Shown: positions 35,695 to 44,499, counted from the stretch's first letter. The stretch: 64,000 bases of DNA from Paenibacillus humicus NBRC 102415 (GCF_004000905.1 NZ_BIMD01000029.1:1-64000), one strand, 5' to 3'. The notes: a model not told the origin generated them from the letters alone. Program-made: numbers and translations.

Positions 35695-36474
35695 ATGACA
35701 GGCAAACTGATCTTTTTCGATATCGACGGAACGCTGCTCGACCATGACAAGAACATCCCGGCTTCCGCCAAGGAATCCGTCCGGCTGCTCCAGGAAGCGG
35801 GCCACGAGGTGGCGATCGCGACGGGACGCGGACCGTTCATGTTCAAGGAAATCCGCGAGGAGCTCGGCATCGAGTCGTTCATCAGCTACAACGGCCAGTA
35901 TGCGGTCCGCAAGGGCGAGGTGATCGTGCGCAATCCGATCCGTCCGGAATATTTGCAGCGGATTACCGAGGCCGCCGCAGCCAATGACCATCCGATCGTC
36001 TACATGAACGAAGAGACGATGAAGGCCAATATCGAGCAGCATGACTACATCGACGAGAGCATGAGCTCGCTGGCGCTCAAGAACAAGGTCATGGAATGGG
36101 ACAAGGAGTATTACATCGGGCGCGAGATCTACCAGTGCCTGCTCTTCTGCACGATCGGCGACGAGCTGAAGTACCGGGAGACGTTCCCGGAGCTGGACTT
36201 CATCCGCTGGCATCAGTTCTCGATGGACGTGCTTCCGCTCGGCGGCTCCAAGGCCAAGGGCATCGAGGCTTTCGTGAAGCTTGCGGGTGTCCGCCCGGAG
36301 GATGTCTACGCGTTCGGCGACGGGCTGAACGACATCGAGATGCTGCAGCTGGTGCATAACAGCGTGGCGATGGGCAATGCGATCGAGAGCGTGCAGAAGG
36401 CGGCCAAGCATGTGACGAAAGATGTGGCCGAGGACGGCATCAAGCATGGCCTGGAGCTTGTCGGCCTGCTGTAG
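35695..36474 (+). CDS. Cof-type HAD phosphatase
   Basis: A 259-residue HAD hydrolase of the Cof/YkrA subfamily (IIB cap). Motif I FFDIDGTLLD (residues 7-16), motif II IATGRGP, motif III lysine in GGSKAKGIEAF, motif IV FGDGLNDIEML. Such enzymes act on sugar phosphates, FMN or other metabolites; the substrate here is unknown. ATG 35695 has AGGGGG 8 nt upstream. It follows the thioesterase gene closely. Confidence 0.92.
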   Translation: MTGKLIFFDIDGTLLDHDKNIPASAKESVRLLQEAGHEVAIATGRGPFMFKEIREELGIESFISYNGQYAVRKGEVIVRNPIRPEYLQRITEAAAANDHPIVYMNEETMKANIEQHDYIDESMSSLALKNKVMEWDKEYYIGREIYQCLLFCTIGDELKYRETFPELDFIRWHQFSMDVLPLGGSKAKGIEAFVKLAGVRPEDVYAFGDGLNDIEMLQLVHNSVAMGNAIESVQKAAKHVTKDVAEDGIKHGLELVGLL

Positions 36475-36559
36475 GCTTCGGCAGGCATGTATCGGATCGG
36501 CGGAAGGCGGACCGCTTCGCGCCAAGCTGGTTGGTCCATAGTAACCGTAGCTCCCGATG

Positions 36560-36685
36560 CATGTCGAGAGAATGAATACGGATGCATAGCATAGGAATGA
36601 ACGGCGATGCCTAGCAAAGCATGAGTTGGCGTAGCAAAAGGCATAGCGATACCATGCACGCCAATGGCATGGCGATGCCATGCAC
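36560..36685. repeat. Degenerate GGCATRGCGATRCCATGC-type repeats
   Basis: Phrases such as GGCATAGCGATACCATGCA and GGCATGGCGATGCCATGCA recur with drift across about 120 nt just before a terminator. Copies share an inner palindrome GGCATGGCGATGCC. No coding frame is apparent. Confidence 0.5.
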
Positions 36686-36717
36686 AAAAAAACCAGCCGT
36701 CCAACGGCTGGTTTTTT
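36686..36717. terminator. Bidirectional terminator
   Basis: AACCAGCCGT-CC-AACGGCTGGTT with an A-run on the left and a T-run on the right, placed between the Cof-type gene and the convergent MFS gene. It can serve both strands. Confidence 0.93.
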
Positions 36718-36729
36718 GATTCCGTCTTG

Positions 36730-37944
36730 TCAGCTGCGGGCTTGAGCCGTCCGGGTTACCCGCCGCTCGAGATGCCGGGTGCGGATGAGGATGGCTGCGC
36801 CGACGAGCATGAGCCCGTTGATGACGAACACGTATCGGATCGGAATCCAGCCGCCCAGCAGCCCTCCAATCATCGGGCCGAGCATCGTCGCCAGCTGGGT
36901 CGCGGACTGGTTCAGCCCGAAGGCGCGGCCGCGGAATTCCGGCTCCGTCACTTTCACGATCATGGCGTTCAGGGCCGGATACACACCGGCGAAGCAGAGG
37001 CCGTAAAAGAAGCGGAGCACGCCGAAGCCGACATAGCTGCTGGAGAAGAATTGCAGCAGATTGCCTATTCCGCCTCCCATCAGGCCGATGACGAGCACAT
37101 TCGTATAGCCGATCCGGGAGCCGAACTTGCCCCACTGGGGAGCCGCGATCAGCGTCGCGATGCCGACGGCGGAGAAGATGATGCCGGAGAGCAGCGTGGC
37201 GTCGCTCTTGCCCGCTCCAAGCTCGATCACATAGACGGTCAGCAATGGCTCCAGGATCATGACGGAGAACGTGCCCAGCGCGACCAGTCCCAGCATCGTG
37301 ACGAAGACGCGGTTCGAGAAGGCTTCCTTCAGATCCTGGCGGACCGAGGAGCGCACCGTCTTGCGGTTGAAGTTCTGCTCCTTGACGAAAAAGACGGCGA
37401 TCAGCGCGGAGACGAGCACGATGCAGCCCGAAAAGACGAAGCTTTCGCGGTTGCCCATGTAATGGCTGACGATGCCGCCGATGAGCGGCCCTAGAATGCC
37501 GCCTGTCGCGCCGGAGGTCGCCATGATGCCGAGCGCGTAGCCGGTCTTCTCTTCCGGAGTATTTGTCGCCACGAGCGCGATTGCCGCGGGCACGTATCCG
37601 GCGAGCAGGCCCTGGCCGATGCGAAGGAGGAGGAACAGATAGGGATCGTGGATGAAGAAGGTGAGCATGTACAAGGCCGCAAGGGCGAAGCCGGAGCGGA
37701 TGAGCATCGGCCGCCTGCCGTATTTGTCCGAGAGGGAGCCCCAGTAGGGCGCGATCAGCGCGCTCGCGAGAAACGTGATGCCGAAGGCGAATCCGGACCA
37801 GAGCGTGAGCCGGCTCGAGACGCCAAGCTCGTTATGCAGGAAAATCGGGATGAAGGGGATGGAGATCGAGTAGGCCGTGCTGCAAAAAAAGACGCCGGTC
37901 CACAACACAAGGAGGTTGCGCTTCCATAAGAATGAATCCGCCAT
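36730..37944 (-). CDS. DHA1-family MFS exporter
   Basis: A 404-residue transporter with 12 helices. The DHA1 motifs are present: APYWGSLSDKYGRRPML in the 2-3 loop, RIGQGLLAGYVPAAIALVAT in helix 4, and GGILGPLIGGIV in helix 5. It resembles the multidrug and tetracycline-type exporters of Bacillales. ATG 37944 (MADSFLWKRN) is preferred to a TTG at 37956, which lies too near AAAGGA. The substrate is unknown. It shares the terminator at 36686-36717. Confidence 0.9.
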   Translation of the reverse strand: MADSFLWKRNLLVLWTGVFFCSTAYSISIPFIPIFLHNELGVSSRLTLWSGFAFGITFLASALIAPYWGSLSDKYGRRPMLIRSGFALAALYMLTFFIHDPYLFLLLRIGQGLLAGYVPAAIALVATNTPEEKTGYALGIMATSGATGGILGPLIGGIVSHYMGNRESFVFSGCIVLVSALIAVFFVKEQNFNRKTVRSSVRQDLKEAFSNRVFVTMLGLVALGTFSVMILEPLLTVYVIELGAGKSDATLLSGIIFSAVGIATLIAAPQWGKFGSRIGYTNVLVIGLMGGGIGNLLQFFSSSYVGFGVLRFFYGLCFAGVYPALNAMIVKVTEPEFRGRAFGLNQSATQLATMLGPMIGGLLGGWIPIRYVFVINGLMLVGAAILIRTRHLERRVTRTAQARS

Positions 37945-38205
37945 GAGGGGTATCAAATCCTTTCTGGGGGCTGGCTGGACCCTGGTTCTAGCCTATATTG
38001 GGTTCGAAATTATTCCCGAACTCGGTTGCTTGCGGTGTTCTCCGATCGTTGCCGTCATCTTCCATTCTACTCCTCCCCCTCTCGGAATCCAACCCTCAAA
38101 GGCAAGTTGGGCGCAGGGTCAATCCCGGGTATGCCGATTAGCTTCAGCTGAGTTTCGGTAATAATAGCAGAAGAAAGCTATGCCGGAAGGAGACGGAAAA
38201 GAGTC

Positions 38206-39186
38206 ATGCGATACGATGTCGTCATTGTCGGGGGCGGACTTGCGGGACTGAGCGCGGCGGTTCAGCTGGGCCGCTACAACCATAAGGTGCTGGTCGTCGA
38301 TTCCGATAACGGGAGATCGAACTTCTGCCTTCGTTACCAGAATCTGATCGGCTGGAAGAACGGGGTCGGCGGTCCGGAGCTGCGCAAGGCGGGCAAGGAG
38401 CAGGCGGAAAAGGTCGGCGTCAGGTTCGTCAAGGGAAAAGCCGTCACAGCGAAGGCGGACGGAGCGGAAGCGTTCGTCATCGAGACGGATGCCGGAGAGC
38501 GGTACGAGGGGCGGAGGCTGCTGCTGGCGACAGGCGTCATGGACAGGCTGCCGCCGCTCGAGGGACTGGTTCCTTGTCTCGGCATCAGCATCTACGTCTG
38601 CCCGGATTGCGACGGCTACGAGCTGTCTGGCCGGAGAGCGATCGTCATGGGCTCGGGAAATCCGGGAGCGCATATGGCGGATATCCTGACTTATTGGACG
38701 CAGGATCTGGTCTATGTGAACCATGAGCAGCAGGAAGTCGCTCCCGATCTCATGGACAAGCTCCGGCAGAAGGGCGTCGAAATCATGGAGGAGCCGATCC
38801 GCCGCCTGATCATCCGGGATGAGCAGCTGCAGGGAATCGTCCTGGAGTCGGGCAAGGAAATCGAGGGAGGCAAGGCATTCGTCGCCTTCGGCGGCAACGA
38901 GGTGCGTTCCGGACTGGCGGCGCAGCTCGGCGTCGCGCTGCACGGCAACCGCCATATCGAAGCGGATCCGCGCACCAAGATGACGAATGTCCGGCATGTG
39001 TGGGCTGCAGGCGATGTCCTTGCGCATTCGGAGCAGGCTTCCATCGCCATGGGCGACGGCTGCCAGGCGGCGATCTGGATACACAAGAGCCTCATCGAAA
39101 AGGATGGGAGCAAGGCGCTGAGGCCTTTGGAGGCGGCGGCTGAGCAGGGAATAGAGTTGGAGGAATGCAGGAATGTAGGAATGTAG
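38206..39186 (+). CDS. Thioredoxin-reductase-like flavoprotein
   Basis: A 326-residue FAD/NAD(P)-binding oxidoreductase. The FAD loop is VGGGLAGLSAAVQ at residues 8-20, the redox pair CPDC is at 132-135, and the NADPH loop GSGNPGAH is near 149. The length and single CxxC fit a low-molecular-weight thioredoxin reductase, but the substrate partner may differ. AAGGAGACGG precedes ATG 38206 at about 10 nt. The last residues, ECRNVGM, are coded by the GGAATGTA minisatellite that starts at about 39162, so the natural C-terminus may have been altered by it. Confidence 0.88.
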   Translation: MRYDVVIVGGGLAGLSAAVQLGRYNHKVLVVDSDNGRSNFCLRYQNLIGWKNGVGGPELRKAGKEQAEKVGVRFVKGKAVTAKADGAEAFVIETDAGERYEGRRLLLATGVMDRLPPLEGLVPCLGISIYVCPDCDGYELSGRRAIVMGSGNPGAHMADILTYWTQDLVYVNHEQQEVAPDLMDKLRQKGVEIMEEPIRRLIIRDEQLQGIVLESGKEIEGGKAFVAFGGNEVRSGLAAQLGVALHGNRHIEADPRTKMTNVRHVWAAGDVLAHSEQASIAMGDGCQAAIWIHKSLIEKDGSKALRPLEAAAEQGIELEECRNVGM

Positions 39187-39285
39187 GAATGTAGGAATGT
39201 AGGAATGCAGAATGTAGGAATGTAGGGATGTAAAATGTAGGAATGTTGAATGCTGAATGTAGGAATGTTGAATGTTGAATGTAGG
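39162..39285. repeat. GGAATGTA minisatellite overlapping a gene end
   Basis: About a dozen copies of GAATGTAG or GAATGTTG in 9-10-bp steps. The first three copies lie inside the C-terminal codons and stop of the thioredoxin-reductase-like gene; the stop itself is the TAG in GTAGGAATG. Confidence 0.9.
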
Positions 39286-39492
39286 AGAAGGGGAACGTTT
39301 TGCTGCGCATTGGAAACAGGCTGTGGCTATACTGATCAGCAGTTGCGGGCAACCGTCTGGTTCAGACAGGGCTGACGAATGGCAGGAAGCTTTGCTTCCG
39401 GCGATCCGGCAGCCCTCTTTGTGGTCGTGAGAGGTGTCCAGGAGACGAAGCGGCCTATTAGTTGGATTATGGGAGATACAATAGGATGTTGG

Positions 39493-39690
39493 TAGGAACG
39501 ACAAAGACGGGTTTTCCGCCTTATTCTTTGAGTTTAGGAAAAATAGGAACGAGTAAGACGAATTTTTCGTCTTACTCCTTGAGTTTAGGGGAAATAGGAA
39601 CGATTTAGACGAATTTTTCGCCTTATTCCTTGAGTTTAGGGGAAATAGGAACGAGTAAGACGAATTTTTCGTCTTATTCCTTGAGTTTAA
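39493..39690. repeat. Four 51-bp tandem units with internal hairpins
   Basis: Units start at 39493, 39544, 39595 and 39646, the last one 6 nt shorter. Each reads TAGGAACGAGTAAGACGAAT and then TTTTCGTCTT, forming AAGACGAA / TTCGTCTT hairpins, and ends CTTGAGTTTAGGGGAAA. Since 51 is 17 codons, the minus strand stays open through all copies (LNSRNKTKNSS repeats), but no start or ribosome binding site supports translation. Confidence 0.9.
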
Positions 39691-39900
39691 TTGGAAGCCA
39701 GCGTTTAGGATGTCCAGAAATGGAGCGGGTTCTCCGACAATCTGAGTGTGCATGTTGTCGTGGCCCATTCACCGGACCTGACCGTGAAATTCCGGAAACG
39801 CTAATCAGCGTAACAGTTGCCGATCCCGTTTCGGACGGGTGGCCGATCTTTGTCATGACGATTCGGATATCGGCCAGTGGACGTTGGACGGGTTCAGTGT

Positions 39901-40101
39901 CTACATGCGGCGGTTCTTACAGTCGAGCCGCCCAGCGCGATCCAGCCTTTCGCCAAGCGAGACTTTCCAGCTCTCCAACCGGTTGCTGCGACCGCCGCAA
40001 AGGGCTGCGCAAATCCGGACGATACCGTAGAGGCACCAGACCAGTTCGTACGAAGCGCCCACGTCTCTTTCTATGATGGCGCTGGGATTGTTTCGAATCA
40101 T
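39901..40101 (-). CDS. Possible small protein, unknown
   Basis: A 66-codon minus-strand frame beginning MIRNNPSAIIERDVG. Its only strong support is AAAGGAGGG 5-6 nt before the ATG at 40101. The composition is Arg/Cys/Leu-rich, with no recognised family. It could equally be the broken 5' end of a former gene, since the frame closes early and nothing similar continues beyond. Treat as tentative. Confidence 0.3.
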   Translation of the reverse strand: MIRNNPSAIIERDVGASYELVWCLYGIVRICAALCGGRSNRLESWKVSLGERLDRAGRLDCKNRRM

Positions 40102-40285
40102 GGAAACCCTCCTTTCTCCTTATGTCCGTTGTCGGTGACAGCGTATCAAATCGGCCCGCATGAATCCACTTTTTTACATTTTATTGACGGAATGGCTCAT
40201 CATCTTCCTTTTTCCGTATACCGGCGTTAAAATGAGGCTCTAGAACAAATGTTTGGAGCCGCCGAACAACGGAGGAGGACAGGCG

Positions 40286-41548
40286 ATGCCGTTCCAGTTC
40301 AAGGCCGGGGATTATCCCGACACGCCCGGCTGCTACCTGATGCGCGACGCATCGGGCCGTCTGCTGTATGTCGGCAAGTCCAAGAAGCTGAGGAGCCGTC
40401 TGCGTTCCTATTTTCATACCAATCATAAACGCAAGCGGCTGAGAGAGCTTGTCGGCCTCATCGATTCCATCGAAGTGCTGCTCGTCAACAACGAAACCGA
40501 GAGCCTGCTGCTGGAAAACAATCTGATCAAGATTCATAAGCCGCCTTACAATCGAGCGCTGAAAAAGGACAATAGCGGCTACGCCTACCTGATGCTGACC
40601 GCCGAAAGGATTCCAAGGCTGGACGTTTACTATCGCGACCGCCGCGAGCAGGGGAGCGAGACCGCCTCTTCCGCCGAGGCGGCTGGTCAAACATGCCGGC
40701 CCTTCCAGTCCAAAGAATCGAATGCTCCGGGCGCCTTGAACGCCTCGAACGAGCCTAACGCTCCCGGCGCATCAAGAAGCGGGTGGAACTCTTCAGCTTC
40801 AACAGCCTCGGCTGCGGGCAAGAACAGCGCGACGAATGCGGGACTGGAGCCGAAGCGCTTCGGGCCGTTCGCGAGCGCCCGCTTCCGCAACGAGCTGCTG
40901 GAGTTCGTCGCCGACCACTACAAGCTGCGTTCCTGCACCAAGCTGCCCAAGCGGGCTTGCCTGCTCTACCACATCGGCAAATGCAGCGGAATATGCGAAG
41001 GCCATATCACCGAGGAGGAGTACGGCGAGAAGGTCAAGCAGGTATCCGAGCTGCTGTTCAGCGGCAGCAAGGAGGCGCTGATCGCGCAGATGTACCGTCA
41101 AATGGGCGAATATGCCGAGCAGCTGAAATTCGAGAAAGCCCAGAATATGCTGGGCCATATCCGCAACCTTGAGAAAACGCCGGACAAGCAGATCGTCGAC
41201 CGCGAGACGAATGTGAACCAGGAGGTTCTGTACTTCGGCGAGGAAGGCGTCATGATCGCCAAGGTTCAGGAAGGCATGCTCCGAGACCTGCAGCTGCACG
41301 AGCTGGAGCGCGGGTACGGCGAGGCGGCCTGCGACCGTTTCCTGATCCATCGTTATCGGCACAACACCAAGCCGGACGAGCTCATCGTCAATGCCGTGTC
41401 CGATCCGGGAGCGGTTCGCAGGGCGCTCCGCATGCCCGGAGAAGGCCGGGCCCGCCCGCTTCTCATTACGCAGCCCAAGCGCGGATTGAAGCATGCGCTG
41501 CTGCAGCTGTGCAAGGAGAACTACGAGTATCGGAAGGGCGGCGGCTGA
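40286..41548 (+). CDS. UvrC-like GIY-YIG protein lacking the C-terminal nuclease half
   Basis: A 420-residue relative of UvrC. Residues 12-95 form the GIY-YIG nuclease (GCYLMRDASGRLLYVGKS, and the glutamate region NETESLLLENNLIKIHKPPY). A low-complexity insert rich in Ser, Ala and Asn occupies about residues 121-184, where normal UvrC runs straight on. Cys217, Cys225, Cys233 and Cys237 match the UvrC cysteine cluster region. A UVR-type segment with YAEQLKFEKAQNMLGHIRNL follows. The RNase H-like endonuclease and helix-hairpin-helix domains of full UvrC are absent, so it resembles E. coli Cho in plan. ATG 40286 has GGAGGAGG upstream. Confidence 0.82.
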   Translation: MPFQFKAGDYPDTPGCYLMRDASGRLLYVGKSKKLRSRLRSYFHTNHKRKRLRELVGLIDSIEVLLVNNETESLLLENNLIKIHKPPYNRALKKDNSGYAYLMLTAERIPRLDVYYRDRREQGSETASSAEAAGQTCRPFQSKESNAPGALNASNEPNAPGASRSGWNSSASTASAAGKNSATNAGLEPKRFGPFASARFRNELLEFVADHYKLRSCTKLPKRACLLYHIGKCSGICEGHITEEEYGEKVKQVSELLFSGSKEALIAQMYRQMGEYAEQLKFEKAQNMLGHIRNLEKTPDKQIVDRETNVNQEVLYFGEEGVMIAKVQEGMLRDLQLHELERGYGEAACDRFLIHRYRHNTKPDELIVNAVSDPGAVRRALRMPGEGRARPLLITQPKRGLKHALLQLCKENYEYRKGGG

Positions 41549-41596
41549 CAGCCGGCCATTGGAGCTTAATTCGGAATGAAGGCTTGCCACCGGATA

Positions 41597-41687
41597 GTGA
41601 GCCTGTCTTCGGACAGCAAACTTCTTCGATAGCAAGCTTGCCTTCGGACAGCAAGCCTGCCTTCGGACAGCAAGCTTGCCTCCCGGA
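41597..41687. repeat. 19-bp minisatellite
   Basis: Copies of AGCAAGCTTGCCTTCGGAC lie at 41631-41649 and 41650-41668, with diverged copies before (41597-41630) and after (41669-41687). The array lies between the UvrC-like gene and the SDR gene. Confidence 0.8.
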
Positions 41688-41833
41688 TTTCGAAGCTTGC
41701 TTATCCTCCTTCTTGGGTAATAGGACATAGTTTGAACGCAGAGGCCGGGATTTGGAGCCGGCGGCGAGCGGAGACAGATCCGTATCGTGCAGGCTTGACC
41801 GGATTCAGGCTATTCTGGAGAGGAGGCGCAGCC

Positions 41834-42706
41834 ATGCAGCAGCCGTTGATGCTCGTTACCGGAGCGAATTCCGGCATGGGTCTGGCTACGACCGTCGAGC
41901 TTGCCCGATCGGGAGCAAAGGTCGTCATGCTTTGCCGCGACGCTCGGCGCGGAGCGGAGGCGAGGGAGGAAGCCATCCGGCGCAGCGGATCGGGAGATAT
42001 CATGCTGATGACAGCCGATCTCGGTTCTCTCGACAGCATTAACCGGTTCACCGAAGATTTCCGTGCCCGCTACTCCCGGCTTGACGTGCTCGTGAACAAT
42101 GCCGGGGTTGTCACCGTGAAGCGGGAGACGACGGAGGACGGCTTCGAGCGGATGATCGGCGTGAACCATCTGGGTCATTTCGCGCTCGTCCACGGATTGA
42201 TGGAACCGCTCCTTGCAGCGGGGAGCTCACGGATCGTAATCGTCTCCTCCGGCGCCCATAAGGCGGGCAGCATTCATTATCCCGACCCGCATCTTACAAA
42301 AGGGTTCAATGTCGTCAAGGGGTATGCCCAGTCCAAGCTCGCAAACCTGCTGTTCGCGCTGGAGCTGAGGAAGCGCTACAGCGATCGAGGGATTCGCGTG
42401 CATGCCCTTCATCCGGGGGCCGTTTCGACCAGTCTTGGCGTCAGCCGCGACACCGGCTTCGGCAAGGCTGTCTACAAGCTGCTGAACCCGTTCTTCCAGA
42501 CGGCTGAGGCAGGCGCTTCTACGGCCATCTACCTGGCGCTGTCGGAAGAGGGAGGAGAGGAAGGAAGCCTGTATTATATCAAAAGCAAGCCGGCCGAGCC
42601 TTCCCGCAAGGCTTTGGATGAAGAAATGGCCGCGCGGCTCTGGCGATGGAGCCAGCAGCAGACCGGCTTGGTCTGGAGCGAGCCGCCGGCAGCCGTACTC
42701 CGCTGA
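41834..42706 (+). CDS. Short-chain dehydrogenase/reductase
   Basis: A 290-residue SDR of the retinol-dehydrogenase/WW-oxidoreductase-like classical type. The cofactor loop TGANSGMG is at residues 9-16, NNAG at 88-91, the catalytic Ser in IVSSG near 138, and Tyr164-xxx-Lys168 (GYAQSKLANLL). The substrate cannot be inferred. ATG 41834 has GAGGAGGCG 6-8 nt upstream; the longer frame from 41732 lacks such a site. A strong terminator follows. Confidence 0.92.
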   Translation: MQQPLMLVTGANSGMGLATTVELARSGAKVVMLCRDARRGAEAREEAIRRSGSGDIMLMTADLGSLDSINRFTEDFRARYSRLDVLVNNAGVVTVKRETTEDGFERMIGVNHLGHFALVHGLMEPLLAAGSSRIVIVSSGAHKAGSIHYPDPHLTKGFNVVKGYAQSKLANLLFALELRKRYSDRGIRVHALHPGAVSTSLGVSRDTGFGKAVYKLLNPFFQTAEAGASTAIYLALSEEGGEEGSLYYIKSKPAEPSRKALDEEMAARLWRWSQQQTGLVWSEPPAAVLR

Positions 42707-42740
42707 GCTGCGGGATGCGAGCGCTTAGGTCCCAATAGAC

Positions 42741-42774
42741 AAAAAGGCAGCCGGAACTTCCGGCTGCCTTTTCC
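42741..42774. terminator. Terminator after the SDR gene
   Basis: AAAGGCAGCCGGAA-CT-TCCGGCTGCCTTTT forms a near-perfect stem ending in T residues. Confidence 0.93.
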
Positions 42775-42810
42775 TTGTATGGCCGAGCGAAACCTCTCTT
42801 ACCCGGTCCT

Positions 42811-42970
42811 TCAGCCTTCACGCCCCAGCTTCACGCTCCAGCTTCACACTTCAGCTTCACGCTCCAGCTCCACGCTCCAGCTCCACGCTCCAGCTTCACG
42901 CCCCAGCTTCACGCCCCAGCTTCACACTCCAGCATCTCGCACCAGCTTCTCACCATCTTCTCGCTCCAGC
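42811..42970. repeat. 12-bp minisatellite (CAGCTTCACGCC)
   Basis: About 13 tandem copies of CAGCTTCACGCC/CAGCTCCACGCT between the convergent SDR and alpha/beta hydrolase genes. The pyrimidine-rich bias is strong. It lies beyond both stop codons. Confidence 0.9.
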
Positions 42971-42992
42971 CGTTCATCGTCTTCCAAGCTTC

Positions 42993-43817
42993 TCATGCTT
43001 GCGGCCGGACTGCCGCCAGGAAATCCTCCAGCCTGCGCTGGAACAGCTCCGCCTCGTCGAACAGCAGGCCGTGCCCGCTCTTCTCGAACCGATAGGCGGC
43101 CGCTCCGGGCAGAGCGGCCGCGAGCTGTTCGGAGGCGGCTCGCGGGACAATGCGGTCGTGAACGCCGTAAAAGACGGCGGAAGGCAGCCCTGCGAGCCTG
43201 TTCAGCTCTCCGCTCAAATCCTCGGCCAGCGCCGCCTCGGCCCCCGAGACGGTTCCGGACAGCGAGGCTTCCAGCCCGAGCGAGGCGAACCAGCTCATGA
43301 ATTCGGGGCTGTGGTAGCGGTAAAACATTTGTTTGGCATACCCGGTCACCATAGCCGGACGGTCGGCCTTGGCTTTGTCGATCAGATCCTTCGTTTGAGC
43401 CGCATTCAAGCCATGGGGCCACTCGGCGCTCCTGGCAAGGGAGACGGCGGCGGAGACAAGGGCGAGTCCGGCCAGCTTCTGCTTGCCGTGGCGGACCGCA
43501 TACCGGATCGAGGCTCCTCCTCCGGTGGAGAAGCCGGCCAGCACAAATCGTTCAAGGCGGAGCGACTGTCTGATATCTTCCAAATCGTCAGCGGTCTGGT
43601 CATGGGAATAACCGTTCCATGCGGCGTCCGAACGGCCGAAGCCTCTCAAATCCGGAGCGATGCATCGATAGCCGAGAGCGGGCAGCCGCGCCAGCTGCGC
43701 ATCGAAGATCCGATGGTTCAGAGGCCATCCGTGAACCAGCAGCAAGGGAACGCCTGCGGAGGGGCCGGAGACATGGACATAGAGGGCGGTGCCGTCCCGG
43801 GTTTCAATATAAGGCAT
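42993..43817 (-). CDS. Alpha/beta hydrolase
   Basis: A 274-residue alpha/beta hydrolase of the haloperoxidase/arylesterase-like type. The oxyanion HGW is at residues 29-31, the nucleophile elbow GFSTG at 95-99 (Ser97), the acid in YGVHDRIVP, and the histidine in KSGHGLLF near the C-terminus. IAPDLRGFGRSD is characteristic of the group. ATG 43817 has AAAGGAGG 6 nt upstream. The substrate is unknown. It diverges from a GNAT gene. Confidence 0.92.
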   Translation of the reverse strand: MPYIETRDGTALYVHVSGPSAGVPLLLVHGWPLNHRIFDAQLARLPALGYRCIAPDLRGFGRSDAAWNGYSHDQTADDLEDIRQSLRLERFVLAGFSTGGGASIRYAVRHGKQKLAGLALVSAAVSLARSAEWPHGLNAAQTKDLIDKAKADRPAMVTGYAKQMFYRYHSPEFMSWFASLGLEASLSGTVSGAEAALAEDLSGELNRLAGLPSAVFYGVHDRIVPRAASEQLAAALPGAAAYRFEKSGHGLLFDEAELFQRRLEDFLAAVRPQA

Positions 43818-43998
43818 GCTGGACCTCCTTTGGACCAAATAAGACTGGACTAAGAGGATATGTCCGCCTTCTTTTTCTTATGAGAAATGTTCTTTCCCTT
43901 TTCCTCCTCGCAGAGGCTTCTATTCGAATTCCGGACATGCGATTATACTGGGATTAGACAGAGAGTGGACAAGGAGAGTGTGAGGAGAAATGGAACCT

Positions 43999-44499
43999 AT
44001 GACCCCTGATCAGAAAACGGAAATCATCCGTGAAGAGAAATTCGAGATCGTAATCGTCGGCAAGCGGGACCGGGATCTGCATGAGCTGATCGGCAGGCTC
44101 GACGAGGAGCTGCTGGAGCGTTATCCCGCCGATGAGATTTTCGGGCTTGATTTTGACAGTCCCAAAGCGGATGAGACGACGTTCGCAGTCGCCTATCTCG
44201 GCAGCCGTCCGGTCGCCTGCGGGGCGTTCCGTCCTCTGGAAGAGCCGTATGCGGAGATCAAGCGCTTCTTCGTGGAGAGGGACAGCCGCAAGCTGGGCAT
44301 CGCTTCCCGCATGCTGGCCTATCTGGAGCGCAAGGCAGCCGAGGCCGGACATGCCGTCATGAGGCTGGAGACCGGGGAGGCGCAGCCGGAAGCGGTCGGC
44401 TTGTACAGCAAGTTCGGCTACGAGGTCATTCCGGCATACGGCGAATACGCCGGCTGCGAATCCAGCCTGTGCATGGAGAAAAAGTTGAACAATCGATAG
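43999..44499 (+). CDS. GNAT-family N-acetyltransferase
   Basis: A 166-residue single-domain acetyltransferase. The acetyl-CoA loop reads RDSRKLGIASRMLAYLE near residues 92-108, and the C-terminal YSKFGYEVIPAYGEYAG is typical of the family. ATG 43999 is preferred to ATG 43990, because GGAG at 43984 would be only 2-3 nt from the latter. The acceptor is unknown. Confidence 0.88.
   Translation: MTPDQKTEIIREEKFEIVIVGKRDRDLHELIGRLDEELLERYPADEIFGLDFDSPKADETTFAVAYLGSRPVACGAFRPLEEPYAEIKRFFVERDSRKLGIASRMLAYLERKAAEAGHAVMRLETGEAQPEAVGLYSKFGYEVIPAYGEYAGCESSLCMEKKLNNR

Larger units (their letters stand above)
39187..40285. other. Gene-poor region of 1.1 kb
   Basis: Contains the end of the GGAATGTA minisatellite, four 51-bp tandem units (39493-39690), and about 600 nt in which only one small frame (39901-40101, minus) has a good ribosome binding site. 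The remainder shows no recognisable gene. Several short phrases read like protein in shifting frames, so old gene remnants are possible. Confidence 0.6.

Noticed and set aside
39493..39768. Minus-strand repeat protein of 17-residue units
   Set aside because: The frame is open only because the 51-bp unit is a multiple of three; no start signal exists, and the frame continues through a minisatellite and the antisense of the reductase gene.
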